Below are positions 36,861-50,900 of a DNA stretch of 64,000 bases, piece after piece. How positions within the stretch are numbered: the stretch's first letter is position 1; each line of letters opens with the position of its first letter. Both the position numbers and the translations under genes were made by a program. The stretch is from Mytilus edulis (Eukaryota; Mollusca; Bivalvia; Mytilida; Mytilidae), in assembly GCF_963676685.1 (NCBI RefSeq), contig NC_092346.1, positions 44,513,289 to 44,577,288 on the forward strand, in the 5' to 3' direction. The notes beneath the pieces were generated by a model, which searched no databases, was not told where the DNA came from, and was given only the letters and a program-made list of their open reading frames with translations.

Positions 36861-37859
36861 CTTGAAACAGTAGTGTAATTGTTTATTTCATCTTAATTAT
36901 TTCACTAGAAGGATTATTTGCTTTTCAGTCGGACACTCACACTAGTACTGTATTGTATTTTAACATTTGCCTTTATATAACATCGATTTAATTTTGTAAA
37001 TTGTGTAAACAAAAAGACATCAAACAGAATCAAGGTTATAGGCTTCCTGTACGCTTCAAAATGGAATAAAAAGTCGCAAAAAGAACATCTTTAGGTGGAA
37101 AATGTTACTTTTGCTTTTACTACATATCTATCAATATCAGAATCTTGAATGGCTGCTGCCATTAGTCACATGCAGATTGTTTGAAAATTTGTTGCTGGTT
37201 AATGTCCAGTCAAGTTGCATTAGAGTCTATTCTCTGGGGTAACACACTGATAACCTGGAAATCATCAAAAAATACTTTCAGGATCGTGTTTCGGGGATAC
37301 AAACTTTAATCCTCATATTTATAACACATACACTGGATCGATGCTACAGCTGGTGTACAAAAATGTCAATAAAGGTTCTTGTTTTATTTTTATTTTATAG
37401 TAAAAATTCATCTCAATAAGTTAACACAATGTGGTTTTTAACATGTAAGGTACCTGTCCTTGGAATTTAACAAAACACTGAATATTAAATCCTTCTTTAT
37501 CTTACTATTTGAAACATTTAAATGACAATAATACTTAAACAGAGAATACATCATGTCATATCTTGTTTTACAATGAAATTGATATAAAAATGGAAATGGC
37601 TTTAGTGAATATTATCAAGTGACATAATTTATAGTCCTCCATTGAGAGTCATCTTGTAATGTTTTAAATATGAAATTGTTTCTTTTCAGCAGTAAGAAAT
37701 GGCATTGCAGAAAAAATGAAGGAACAAACATGTCAATCATATACCAACTTATATTCTCTCTTTTTATAAATACATTAAAATTAAAAATAGCACTCGTCAT
37801 ATCAGTCCAAATTATCCCATTTAATGTTTTGCAATGTATGTATAAATAGAATGTAAAAA

Positions 37860-38922
37860 TATTTTTATTTCATAGCTTACATTATACAAGACAAAATATT
37901 TAAAATTTTTAACATGCACAGTTCTTTGGTATGGGTTCTACAACATCGCATACGAGTCCCAACCATTTGTATAATAACCTAACATGTATGACTTCTGAAA
38001 TACAGGCCAGAATGACAGCTTTTGATCCAATTTTTTACTGAGAATCGTCCAATATGACCATTGAGAAACAAGGTTTAGAAGACATCATGTCGTTTCGAGA
38101 AAACATGAACCCAAGGTCCATTGCCATTCAATAAAGGCATTGTTTTCTTATCCATAAAATGGATTGGGAAAAAACAAATGGTAACAAAATCAAGGTAAAA
38201 TAACATATAAGTCATAAAATTTTCAAATCAAAGGGAATTTCAGTAATCATGCATTTTGTCAATCTCCTTACTGGTATCAAAATAGGTAGATAAAGTTTTA
38301 TTTTCAACTTTCCACCAGCATCTACATGACATGGATGCAAAAAACTATAGGCAATGTAGGGCCTTCAAACATGAGCATTTATTTTGAACAGCAATGAAGA
38401 GATCAGCATTAATGACAAAATAATGAGTGCAACTTTGTGATATTTAACAGCAACAGATTATAAAATAAAGGAACAATTCATTATGGCAAACAAGTCTTCA
38501 TAAATGATTATCTTAAGCATGAATATTATACACAAATTTCTGTTTTGTTAAAATACTTTTTTTTTTTTACAAATTTAAATGATTGGAACAGCAGGTTATT
38601 AAACAAGAGACAATAGTAATGGCAACAGTCCTCAAAAATGATTATGATTAACAATATGTAATGAATATGTCAGACTGACAATGATTAAAATATAAAGTTT
38701 ATCACTATAACCTTGTTATTGGGTAACAGAACAGTATATTTATCAGGTAACAGTACAAAATAGTCTGATCAATGGAGTCAAAATACATTGTATCCTGTTT
38801 AAGTACACTGCAGTACTAACACAAGCAGTAGAATTTCTTTTGTTCTCAGTTTCATCCTACTTTTTCATGAGTGAAAGACGTGTAGATTGTTGCCTTGGAG
38901 ATCGATTTCATTTCTACTGCCG
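37860..38922 (-). other. AHSA1 3' UTR region
   Basis: Non-coding stretch downstream of the AHSA1 stop codon. Minus-strand AATAAA signals (TTTATT on the plus strand) occur at 38378-38383, 38297-38302 and 37864-37869, so the transcript could end at any of them. I see no other gene or conserved element here. Confidence 0.4.
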
Positions 38923-41900
38923 TCAAAATATATTTGCTCCATATCCAAATGTCTGCTTGATTCTGTTCCAGTAATTAATTACCCATCCTTCTTTCGTTCT
39001 TTCGAATTCACTATCGGGTACACCTGTTTGAGTTAAGAAGAGTTCTGTTACACCCTCTTTTTCTTCAAAGTCAAAAGTCACTTCTGAATAATGGGCATCT
39101 GGCCAAGATTTAACTCGCCATCGCTGAACCATTTTCTTCCCAGGTACCTGATAATAGAAAAGTAAATTGTTGACAAAGAAATTACTCATTTAACATGTGA
39201 ACTAAATAGTTTCAAAATCAATGGGCTGCCAGGCCAAATAATCCTGATGAAATAAGGTGTGCCAATGTTAATATAATGCAACCAAATATTGATTAACCAT
39301 TTGTTGATCCTCGTAAACCTACATAAACTTAATCACAAACTTTAACGAGGGTGACGCTGCCAAAACATCATATGTCTAAGTTATACCTCTGAGGATTTGA
39401 CAAAACTTTCTTTTTATCATTAGTTTTTCCACTTGCTGAATTGATTAAAAGCTTAACTTACCAAGTCAACAAATTCTCCAGTAACATTGCCATGCATTAA
39501 GGAGAACCTTCCCCCTTTTTCTACTTCCATTTCAACTGGTCCCCCAGTAAATGCTTGCACCATCTGAAGAAAAAAAATATGTTTAAAAAAAAATCTAAAG
39601 TAGCAAATTCATACAAAAGGTAGTGACCATGAAATTCACAAAAATCGGTACCACATGAACTACAATGATTAGATATTGGGATATCACAATGTTGATGAGT
39701 GATGAGTCTGAAACTCATCACACAGTAGAGAGGGGTCACTTGGAACTTTAAATGCATCAACAATTTCATACATGGCCATTACGTAAAAGACATCCCAACA
39801 TCGGTATGGTATACTCCACTCCTTTTGGTCAGGGTATAATATCCAACAGCATATCAGACCTAAACAATCCATGTTACTTGTTTCATTTTTATGTGATGTT
39901 TACTGAAGACAACATTTTCTCTTCCTAAATATTAGATGTTTCTCGTTATTGAGGACATAGAAGTGATTTTGATCAAGAACATTTTCATCTTTCACATAAG
40001 AAAATACTCTGTAATTTATCTATTTATCTATACAACAACCCATGTCAATAAGCTTAAAGCCAAGAAAAAAATAAAAAAAAATAATTTAATATTCTGTCAC
40101 TTACTCCAATATCAGTTAAACATCTGTATAAGTCCTGCGCTGAACACATGAATTCATGTTTACCAGTTAATTTCTTTGTATGAATTTTTACTCCAACTTT
40201 ACTTTCTTTTTTGGGTGATGAAACTACAAGTTTGTTTAATTCTTCTCTGGCTTTATTCTACAAATAAAATTCATAGAAATTAAGAATAAAGTAATCATCT
40301 ACCTAGATCAAGCATATTATATTTACCCTTTAAATACATGTTTCTGAAGATTTTTTGTACCACTTTAAATTTCAAATATCATGGAAATTCATAACTCTTA
40401 AAAATTTATTAATTTCTAGGAATTCTGACATACTCAATTGTAACTGATATTAATTTTACTTATGGTTCAATCTTAAATTAAATACAGCCTAAATAGGATA
40501 ATGATTCATTTTAGCAGATGCAGTTTACTACCATGGAATTAATGATGAGAAAAGGAATTATTCATAACAATTGAGTGGCTATGATATTTTACAATTCATA
40601 CTAGGAACTATCCATGCAGAGGAACATGCTGCAATCCCTTCTTTCAGCTATACAGTAAATACAGTAGTTCTTTATCTCACATGGATTTATTAATCTTATT
40701 CGATAATCATTAAGAAAATATTTGCACCAATGTACCTGAAAAAAACATTTCTGAATTACATGTATAATTCTATATATATTTCATACACTTACTGTAGAGT
40801 TGGTTAACTTTTTAGCATCAGGCTGTCCATTTTTGGTTGGCAAAATAACTCCTTTGCCATATTCTGAAATTATACAATCTCATTAGTCTTTCAACAGACT
40901 TGCATACTACTTTAATAGGGACATTATTCTTCAAATTAAAAATAATCAGATATAATCTGTATAAATTTTCTAGAAATTAATGTCAGTGTACTCTACAAGT
41001 AAGCATCTTAAAATAGGAATATCTCTGCACTTTAAAAAGTATACATATCACCCGTCATCTAATGAATAGCATATTTTATGTAACTGGTAAAATCTTAAAA
41101 TCATGTTATCACGGTATGAATCTTAAATACATACCTTGTGTCAAATCAGCAATGTATTTTGCAAGTTTATTTTGAATTTCTTTAGTTCCTTTCTTCCTTA
41201 AAAATTCTTTTACTTTATAACTTTCATCAGTCTGTGTGTTGCAGGAAAAATCAACCTAGAAAATATAATTTTGGTAAAACTGTTATCTTCTATATCACTT
41301 ATATATAATATTCATAATACTGTAAATTCAGAAATTATTGCGAGGTTTTTATTATTGCGAAATGCAACAGAGTTGTAAACGCAATAATTTGAACTTGCAT
41401 TTTGAAATATTATATATGAATTTAAAAGGGTTTTTCCTCAAAATTGTAAAAATTAAAATCGTATTTAAGTCTAAACTGACAAAATCGCAATAATAAATGC
41501 ACACAATAATTTCTTTATTTACAGTATGTATTTTTAACTTATATAAACATTGTACTTGTATGCCAACTGAACTGTCAGACTGTGTCTAAATAATGTAAAG
41601 TAACATTTTACAAACAACAGCACTTTTACATGCAGGCATGATTAGGAATGGCAAGATTCCCTTTCATTCGAAAAAGAAAATGTCCATAGAAATTGTGAAT
41701 TCAAATTTTTCAAATTGCCACCCTGAACACCTGATTTAAACATGCTTGAGGCTTAAATTAAAATATTGTTTGTTTGCAGTTTACCGACCGACCCTTGAAA
41801 ATCCTCCCGACTGTGAAAATTTTATTGCTTTAAATTTGAAGAATTTTTTTTTAATACTTCTATTGACGCGATCCAGAACTTTGGGTCCTTTCTGAAAATG

Positions 41901-44900
41901 ATTTAAAGTCTGGGTCAATTACGCATTTCAAGTTCGGTTTTTCTTAGCTTCCCGTCAAGTGTTCATGTGACCATTTAATGATAAAGCCCATGGAAATTGT
42001 TTACAGGTATCCATGAAGTCACGGAGGAGTACTTTACGCTGTCGTCTCGTGTCAATTTTAAGACAAATAACAAACAAAAAAGTTTATTAGTAAACTGTTT
42101 ATACAGATTCAGGCACATGTAATGATGTGTGATAATATCATTGACGATGATGCAGCGGATATTCATAACTGACACGATAACCATTCTGTCTCAAACAAAT
42201 CGGGTACAGAATCTGTGGAGCCTGACTTTATGGAACCAATTTCAGTGGTTAAATAATTCGACAGCAGCTTGAAGTATGGCATATTTTCTACAAATCGTTG
42301 TGAAGACGACAAAGATGAAACCACTCCTCCGTGACTTAAATCTTCATGGATATCTGTAAACACGCCTGTACAGAGAAATGGGCTCATTTGAAATGTAACT
42401 TGTTAATGGATATAGATCATGCCAAATCAATAAGAAGCAACCCTAGCTACACAAAGATGTAGAGAAAATGAATGGTTAGCTTGAAAAATAAATATACTCT
42501 CTCTATATTAAATCTATCTTCGATTGCAATGAGTATGCTCCTTTAGGATAAGGGGAGCTGCCCCACTCATTGCAATTATTCTCTTTCCAATTATTCTCTT
42601 TCTTACAATATTAAATATACCCAAACTGTGTGGCCTGTGTGAATTCAATTAAAACATGTTCTTAGGAGCTATGCTGCCAATTTTTTTTAAGCATTAAAAA
42701 CATTGCAGTACAGACCATTTACTTTTAATGGGGTGCTATGGATTTCACCCCAAACTTTAGATTTCTTTGGTTTTCATTAAAGCCTGGCAAAAATATAACC
42801 TTATCACATATAATTAAATATTGTTAGAAATATGAAAACAGTCGAATGTCTTAATACTTTTTTTTTTAGTTGCCTTTTTTTCAATTGAGGAAGATTCAAT
42901 GGTGTTTTTTTTTTTATTAAAAATACACTCTTTAATACATTGTCTTATAAATCTTTAATATCTACATTTTTCTGATGAAAATACTCTACTCATGAAAACA
43001 TTCTAGTCAAGAAGCATACATGTCTGAATATATTTCTTTAAAACAGTTCTAGTCATAATGCATAGATGCCAACCATTACGATTTTTGCGTAGTTTTTCCG
43101 ATTTTGCTATAAAAACTACGCTGTTACGGTCAAAGTCGAATAGTTACGGATTACCAATCATTGCCGTTCAATTTTGTAAAACGCGGATTTGTATCATTAC
43201 TTTTCCGTCCTGGTCCGGTATTTAGAAAACGCCAATGTAATGCTTCCGGTTTCTCGGGAGTTATCAACCTATTGTTGAGTAACTAACTGACTTCCGAAGA
43301 TGCAAACTTGCATTTTATGAAGGAGCTTTCCCCCTTTCTCTACTTCTCCTTGACAAAACGAAAATGTATGAGTCGAGAACATCTGAACAATTAATGAATG
43401 GAATACATACTACAGACAACATGTTAAACGACAAATTTTAGTGCACATCACTTTGCAACCACTCGTCAGTAATTTTTATTGGTAAATGCACGTTTAAAAA
43501 TGATTACTGAAAACTTTTCAAAAATACGGAAAATTTGATAGTTTGTTACTGATTGTGTCAAAAGGGGGTTGGCATCTATGATAATGACATTCCTTGTTTA
43601 TAAGTGTTCCAGTATTTAATAATTATACCATATTTTATGTCATAAATTGGATAATGACACTATGTTAAAGTTTCAGTATTGGTTAAAAAGTTTTTTTTAT
43701 CTGAAAATGCCTGTTCATTTGATGTTGGTTTTCAGCATGTCCAGTGTTTGTTGTTTTAAAATGTTTTTTTTTCTTCACAAGAAACTTGGTTTAGTGTAAC
43801 TGCTTGTTTAAACTGTATTTTGGCTGATAAAATAAAATATTTTTCCTACCTACCAACCCTTCAGTCTGAAGGTACAGTCGGAAAACTGCAAACAAACATA
43901 TTTTTAAGGTTGGCCTGAATGTCATTATGAAAGGGTCTAATTACTTACATCAACTTCATCTGCATCATTTTCCTCACTCAAATTTGGAATGTTAAATTTT
44001 CCTTTGTGTTTCTTGTCCCCTGATTTCAATTTTCCTACAATGAAAATACATAGATTGAGAAATGCAATATGATAAGATGGGGTTTATATATAATAATTTT
44101 GGTTGTTTGTCTCACTAATGTACCTCTCATATCTCTTATTGTTCATATGTCTGATTAATTTTGTAGTGAACTGTTAAATATGCAGTATCCAATACAGCAT
44201 TTGTGTGAAATAAGCAAAACATTATGCTATAAAAAAAAGTAATAACGAAATAACAATAATTCCTTTTCAAGGAAATATTTTTTTGTTCTTGACATACATA
44301 ATGTGTATTAAAAGATATTTTTAGAATCATCCAAATGCAGGTGCGGATCCAGGGGAGGTTCTGGGGGTTGGAACCCCTCTTTTTTTTTGGACGATCAATG
44401 CATTTGAATGGAGACATGTAGTTGGAACACCCCCTTTTGTCCTGGGTTAGGACCCCACCCCCCTTTTTAAAATGACTGGATCCGCCCCTGAAATGTTAAA
44501 TAATTTGGTTACAGTGACAAAATTTTGCTCCTACTAGATACATGTATGTAGCCACTTTGTTGTCAGGGACAAAAATTACTTGTAACAAGACAGTTGGTTG
44601 GTTGCATATACTAATTAACTCTCACCTGACCATTCTCCTTTGAGAACCCATTCATAAAAGAATATCAATTTAGCTTTTCTATTATTAGCTGTAGCTTCAC
44701 CATCTATGCTTGTCAATTCTGTTAATTCACCAAAATCTAAAATAATAAAAATTTGGTTAAGAAAAACATACAATTCTATATTTGAAGCAGTTATGCTAAT
44801 GTGTCCTTCATATGATTTAATGGGCCTCGTAAGATAGTACTTACTACCTGCATTCAAATGAGTATTTACATAATTATATACATTTTATCAAATCATCTTT

Positions 44901-47900
44901 TCAAATGAACTTTTGAAGAGTTGAAGAAGTTTCCCACTTGTTGTAAAACCATCCATATTCTTTATTTTAGGTTTCTAAAATAATTACAAAAAACACCCAT
45001 TTTTTCAACATAGTTCTGATTTTATTGGGATCAACAATTTTGCCCTTTAGAGTGTCATCTTCTGAGCGCATAAGGAATAAATACTAAAGTACAAAAAGAA
45101 AGCAGGAAGTCACAACACAATACACATTGTTATTGAATGTTCTATACTGTATTGAAAGAGAAACTATGAGGTAAATTGGTTTATTTGAATTCTTATATAA
45201 TAGAATCACTCACTAAATCTAAGAAATAAATATGAAATTGTGGTCTTTATTTCATTTCCCTACCTCCCATGCACACAATTGGACATTTCTCATGCTACAT
45301 GTATATTGCATACCCTGTGACATGCATGAACTGCTTTAAATCTTTTAGGTAACGTTATAGACTTTGAAATTACAATTTTTATAATATAGGATTATCTGGA
45401 TGGGGGTTCATAATTTCTGTCTTCTTTATAATTTCTTGGCCCTTTTTTCTCTCTCAACTTTATATTTTAGCTCCCCATCATTCGCTATTCTTTATCATTT
45501 TGACCCTCTACTCTGCATTATTCAATTTGCCCATTATTCTCTTTTCAGAAAATCCCATCAAGACTATCGTATAAAAGATAAGCTATGACTAGTTACATAC
45601 ATTCTTCATCTTCTATCACCATTCCAACAAGTAATTCTTTCAGTTTATCTTTTGACCATCCTGTTGCATTCTTCTCTACCCTAAAATTATATGAATCATA
45701 CAAACTATAACTACAATTCACACAACACATTTTGAGGAATCAGTATAATTATATAAATAAAACAACAGCCCCCAATAACTAGAGGCTCTCAATAGCTTGA
45801 ATTGCTTACCTGCATCATCTGTGGTTTTGGAAGTCATGTTAAGTTTAATCATAAATAAATAGTATTAGATACCCTAATTATATATATAATAATAATTGAG
45901 GCCAAGTTTGTAGTCTATAGGGAACATGTTATGTGTACTAAGTTTCAAATTGATTGGACTTCTTATTAATTTTTGGAAATAAGTGTGACCTATTCATGTC
46001 AACCTGGGTCGCAATTATGAACGTTTTGAAATAGAATTCTGTAGCTCTGTGGTCCCCAAATATTCAACATGGGAAATCAGCTAGCATCGAATATTTCATG
46101 GTTGTCTCAGGTTTTTTTTTTATACCGATACATGAGGGTTAAAATGGAGGTACCTTCATGTCGAATAACATTAAAAATTCTTGCCAAATGAATTAAACAG
46201 TAATAATAGATGTGCCACCATAAAATGCACACTTTCCTTTGGACAACAGTGATCTGAAAAGATTTGTTCTCTATAAGCCCAGGGCCCCCTAAAAATCCTT
46301 TGCTGTTATTTCCATAGGAAACCACAGAGACTTCCTAAAATTATATGGGCAGTGCTCCAGTCATTGGCAGGAACACTACACAGTTTTGTACATACACATG
46401 GCAACACGAAACACAATCGAAAATCCATTTTACGATATCTAAACGTTTCAAAACGAAGTGGAAAATAACCTGCCACATGGGGTCTTATGTTTGTCACTCT
46501 ATGCGGCATTTCTGGTAGAAAAGTGCAATAGACCACTTTTTAGTTCATCCCTCATCGGAAAAAACTTGTCAATTATACCGGCCTTTGTGACATCATTTAC
46601 CAGATAGAGGGGCTTGCCTGTATCCCTGCACTATAAATGTTCATCAAGTGTCTTAGTGATCGTCATTGTGCAGGATAAACTAGAATTAAGTTTGTTTAGT
46701 AGGTACAGTACGCCCAGAGAGTATGTAATCGCGAACTCTAATCACCGATTTCCGAGTGTAGCGGTGTGACACCGCGAATCACGGATTATACTCCCAATTT
46801 CCTCCAAAGATTCTCTCCCAACACCGCGTGGCTGTTAATTGGTTTATTGCCCATCGGATGTTCTGAAAATTAATGACGCGTGACAACATCATCGGATTAG
46901 CCAGATTTATTACCTTTGTACATTTAATCGATCTTGATTGCACCTGTGTGCTTTAAAATACGTTATTTAAATGTCCTTTCATTGTCAGATAAAAGTGTGA
47001 CATTTCTATTTAAAATAAGATTATTATTCTTGTATGTATATGCCCATGTCATTGTCATATGACATACAGCGTACAGACGTATAACCAGGTGCTCCGCAGG
47101 GCGCAGCTTTATACGACCGCAGAGGTCGAACCCTGAACAGTTGGGGCAAGTATGGACAAAACATTCAAGCGTGATACAGCTCTGAATTTGGATTGTGATC
47201 AAATTTTTGACATTACATGGTTTTTTTTTACACAAAACAAATGTCAAGATTTTACAAATCAATTAAAGATTTCTTCTTTAAACTTTTTAAATCTAAAATT
47301 AAATAGTTGACACAGCATAGGTTTCTGACACAGAATGAATGTGGTCTAATGAACTTAAAAGTTTTTTTTTGCCTTTGAGCAATTCACTATGCTGTTGAAT
47401 ATTATTCCTCTCAAAAAAATGTTTGAAGAAATTTTCTTTTTATTTATGAAATCTGAAATGAGAAAAATTTAACCCCCCCCCCCCCTTCTTTTTTCACATC
47501 CCCGTTTCCCTTTTTCCAAAACTGATATCAATTCAAATTTCGAATGGAGTTTGCAACAATAACTACTCTTTTAAATACATCATAAAATATTAAAATGTAA
47601 AATAAAGTGCTTGTTATCACTGAATGGTAAAGATTGGTTGGTAGTAAAAGTGAATATACATTGTTTATTGTATAAAACAATAAAAAAAACTTCATCAGCA
47701 ACATTTTATATTGGCAAATTTCCAATGAAGTTATTTACATAAAGTTATTGGCAAATAAAAATAGAAAATGACATCATAGTCATGTCTGGCAAATGTCCAA
47801 CATACATTATCTAAAAACATTTTAGATAAGATAAGGAAAAAAAGCTTCATCAGCAACATTTTATATTGGCAAATTTCCAATGAAGATATTTACATAAAGT

Positions 47901-50900
47901 TATTGGCAAATAAAAATAGAAAATGACATCATAGTCATGTCTGGCAAATTTCCAACATATATTATCAACTACTATTCTATACAAAGAAAGATAACTCCAA
48001 TTGAAAATTAATTGCTATTGCACAATATTGTGCAATTAGATATTTCTTGCTATTGTGCAATACTGTGCAATTGAAAATTTCTTGCTATTGCACAATACTT
48101 GATATGGAATCCTGATTTGGACCAACTTGAAAACTGGGCCCATAATCAAAAATCAAAGTACATATTTAGATAAAGCATATCAAATAAGCCCAAGAATTTA
48201 ATTTTTGTTAAAATCAAACTTAGTTTAATTTTGGACCCTTTGAACCTTAATGTAGACCAATTTGAAAACTGGACCAAAAAGTAAGAATCTACATACACAG
48301 TTAGATTTGGCATATCAAAGAACCCATTTATTCAATTTTTGATGAAATCAAACAAAGTTTAATTTTGTACCCCCATTTGGACCAATTTGAAAACTAGGCC
48401 AATAATTAAAAATCTAAGTACTAGATATATAGATCGATATTGATTGCAGGTACATGTACATTTGTACAAGGATAGATAATATTTATAAAGGTTGATGTTA
48501 ATAATTTATAGTGGGAGTTTTTTTCTCATTTGCTTTTCCCCGACAAATGAGACTGTAAAAATTGGGGCCCCCTTAGTTGCTTCCCTGGGCAACTGAGGGT
48601 TGATGTAACAGGTGATTGTTAATAAAATATGTTTAATATTAAAAAAAAAAACAAAAAAAAAAAACAAAAAAAAAAAATAAAAAAAATCTAAGTACATTTT
48701 TAAATTCAGCATATCAAAGAACCCCAAGGATTCAATTTTTGTTAAAATCAAACTAAGTTTAATTTTGGACCCTTTGGACCTTAATGTAGACCAATTTGAA
48801 AACGGGACCAAAAATTAAGAATCTACATACATAGTTAGATTCGGCATATCAAAGAACCCCAATTATAATGCTTATTTGGGCCCTTTTTTTGGCCCTTAAT
48901 TCCTAAACTGTTGGAACCAAAACTCCCAAAATCAATCCCAACCTTCCTTTTGTGGTCATAAACCTTGTGTCAAAATTTCATAGATTTCTATTCACTTAAA
49001 CTCAAGTTATAGTGCGAAAACCAAGAAAATGCTTATTTGGGCCCTTTTTGGCCCCTAATTCCTAAAATATTGGGACCAAAACTCCCAAAATCAATCCCAA
49101 CCTTCCTTTTGTGGTCATAAACCTTGTGTTAAAATTTCATTGATTTCTATTCACTTTCACTAAAGTTAGAGTGCGAAAACTAAAAGTATTCGGACGACGA
49201 CGACGACGTGATAGCAATATACGACCAAAAAATTAAAATTTTTGCGGTCGTATAAAAATACGAATAAAACACTTATTTTGTATTTTCATTATAGTCCGAT
49301 CAGGTCATAATTTTTGTTTTTTTCAACAAAGACGATTTTACCACAATTAGAACCTTTAATGACCTACTCAGTGAGCAATATTCGGTTCATTAATAGTTCA
49401 ATATTATAAAATTAATATCAACTGGCTTAAAACAAAATGATGTTTTTACGGTAATTTGTCCAATCTAAATTAAACCCAAGAGTTAATTTATCGAATCAAC
49501 AAGTGAACTCTGTTACTTTCAATTTATTTTGAAATGTAAAATATTATGTTTCACTACCTCGGTAGAATAAAATTTCCGACTTGAAATATTTGAATTTTAA
49601 AAAGAAACTGTAAAGTGACAAATAGTTTTGTATGCAATGTGGCAGCCCTATATTCATAAATACTGAGAAGACACAACACAATAATCACAACCTTATTTAA
49701 TTATATGGAGAAAAGAAATCCTGTGTTTTTAATCTGTTATTGATCTTTAATTATTTAAAATAAAATTGGATTGGCGCAATCCGTATTTTACTGCTCGTTA
49801 AAACTCTTCGGCGAAATATAAAAAGAAGAAGTTCAACAATTTATACAATAGAATATTAAAATGAAATTATATCGTGTTCTACAAGAAAGAAATATGTAAA
49901 AAAAAAATTAGATCGGATTTTAACGATCGCCAAATTTTCACAGAGGTCTCTACCAACGCCCATCATGAACATGCATCCTGTTTTCGTATATCATTAATAT
50001 ATAGTGTTGACTATAGACGTATAAATAATGTCCGGTTTTATGTCCTCTGTTGACTGAGAAATGTAAAAATAAAAGGCTGATGTTGGTTTATTCAGAAAAG
50101 GAATATAATTTAGAATCCGGTTAATCAATTGTAAAAGGACCTTCTAGAGCCTCAATCTTAACGCACACAAATTTATGTCAATCATTACAAAGCAAGTTTA
50201 AACCTTGAATGAATTTTCCCACGGTTATCCAGAAAGGTCACCTGAGTTAACTGTTACATGATACTATTTCCCGCCAAATAAAAATCTCGTGGACAAAATT
50301 GATGTCACTATTTTTAGCATTCAATATTGTGAGCGAAGTCAAGTTCAAGTTCAACCACGCACTGTTGATCACTGAGTTGCGTATCGTCTTCCCACGGCAA
50401 TTTATTGGTTTAGAAATATTTAAAGATTACTGTTCTAAATACAACACAAAAGTTTACATTCATTGTGCGTAAATGAATATTATGCAACGACGAGTTGATG
50501 CAGCTATAGAAGTATTCCTGTTGTAGCCGAAATGTATTATTTATCCTAAAGTAAATGCTAACAAATCGTGAAGAGAAAATGCTGTAGACTTATTAAGCAT
50601 AGCGAATTGTGAATAATATTTTCTTTTTTTCTTGCATATACAAGTTTAAAGACACGTAATTTTCTTTCTTTCTTACATTTTATAACTTCAGCGTTAATTT
50701 TCGTCTATTTTCACGAAAGTATGTCTATTTTCGCATATTATATAAATTACCGATAAAAAGAACAAGAGATCATAATCAAGTATAGATTTGTTTCTATAAA
50801 ACTTTACTGCAATTGAAAGCATTAACAACAATCTTTTGCTTTTTAAAACTTTCATTTTGTAATCGTAAAATGGAAATGGAAACTTATTAGCATAACAGAT

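Larger units (their letters stand above)
41767..43898. mobile_element. 2.1-kb TIR element in AHSA1 intron 4
   Basis: Perfect 16-bp terminal inverted repeats: TGTTTGTTTGCAGTTT at the left, AAACTGCAAACAAACA-type at the right, with further partial pairing (ACCGACCG/CAGTCGG). Interior inverted segments around 'tccatgaag...cacggaggag' (42010 and 42330) give short open frames on the minus strand. I see no transposase. It carries a nested element at 43061-43580. Its right end is 50 bp from the donor of exon 44034-43949. Confidence 0.62.

Noticed and set aside
42163..42387. 74-residue minus-strand frame (FTDIHEDLSHGGVV...)
   Set aside because: It sits inside the 2.1-kb TIR element, where related sequence is repeated in inverted form around 42010. 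No splice partner or domain was recognised.
46306..46536. 76-residue minus-strand frame in AHSA1 intron 1, and a GPGLIENKSFQIT-type peptide at 46107 and 63267
   Set aside because: The latter pair is shared repeat DNA. The former has no recognisable domain, and the surrounding sequence looks like decayed repeats.
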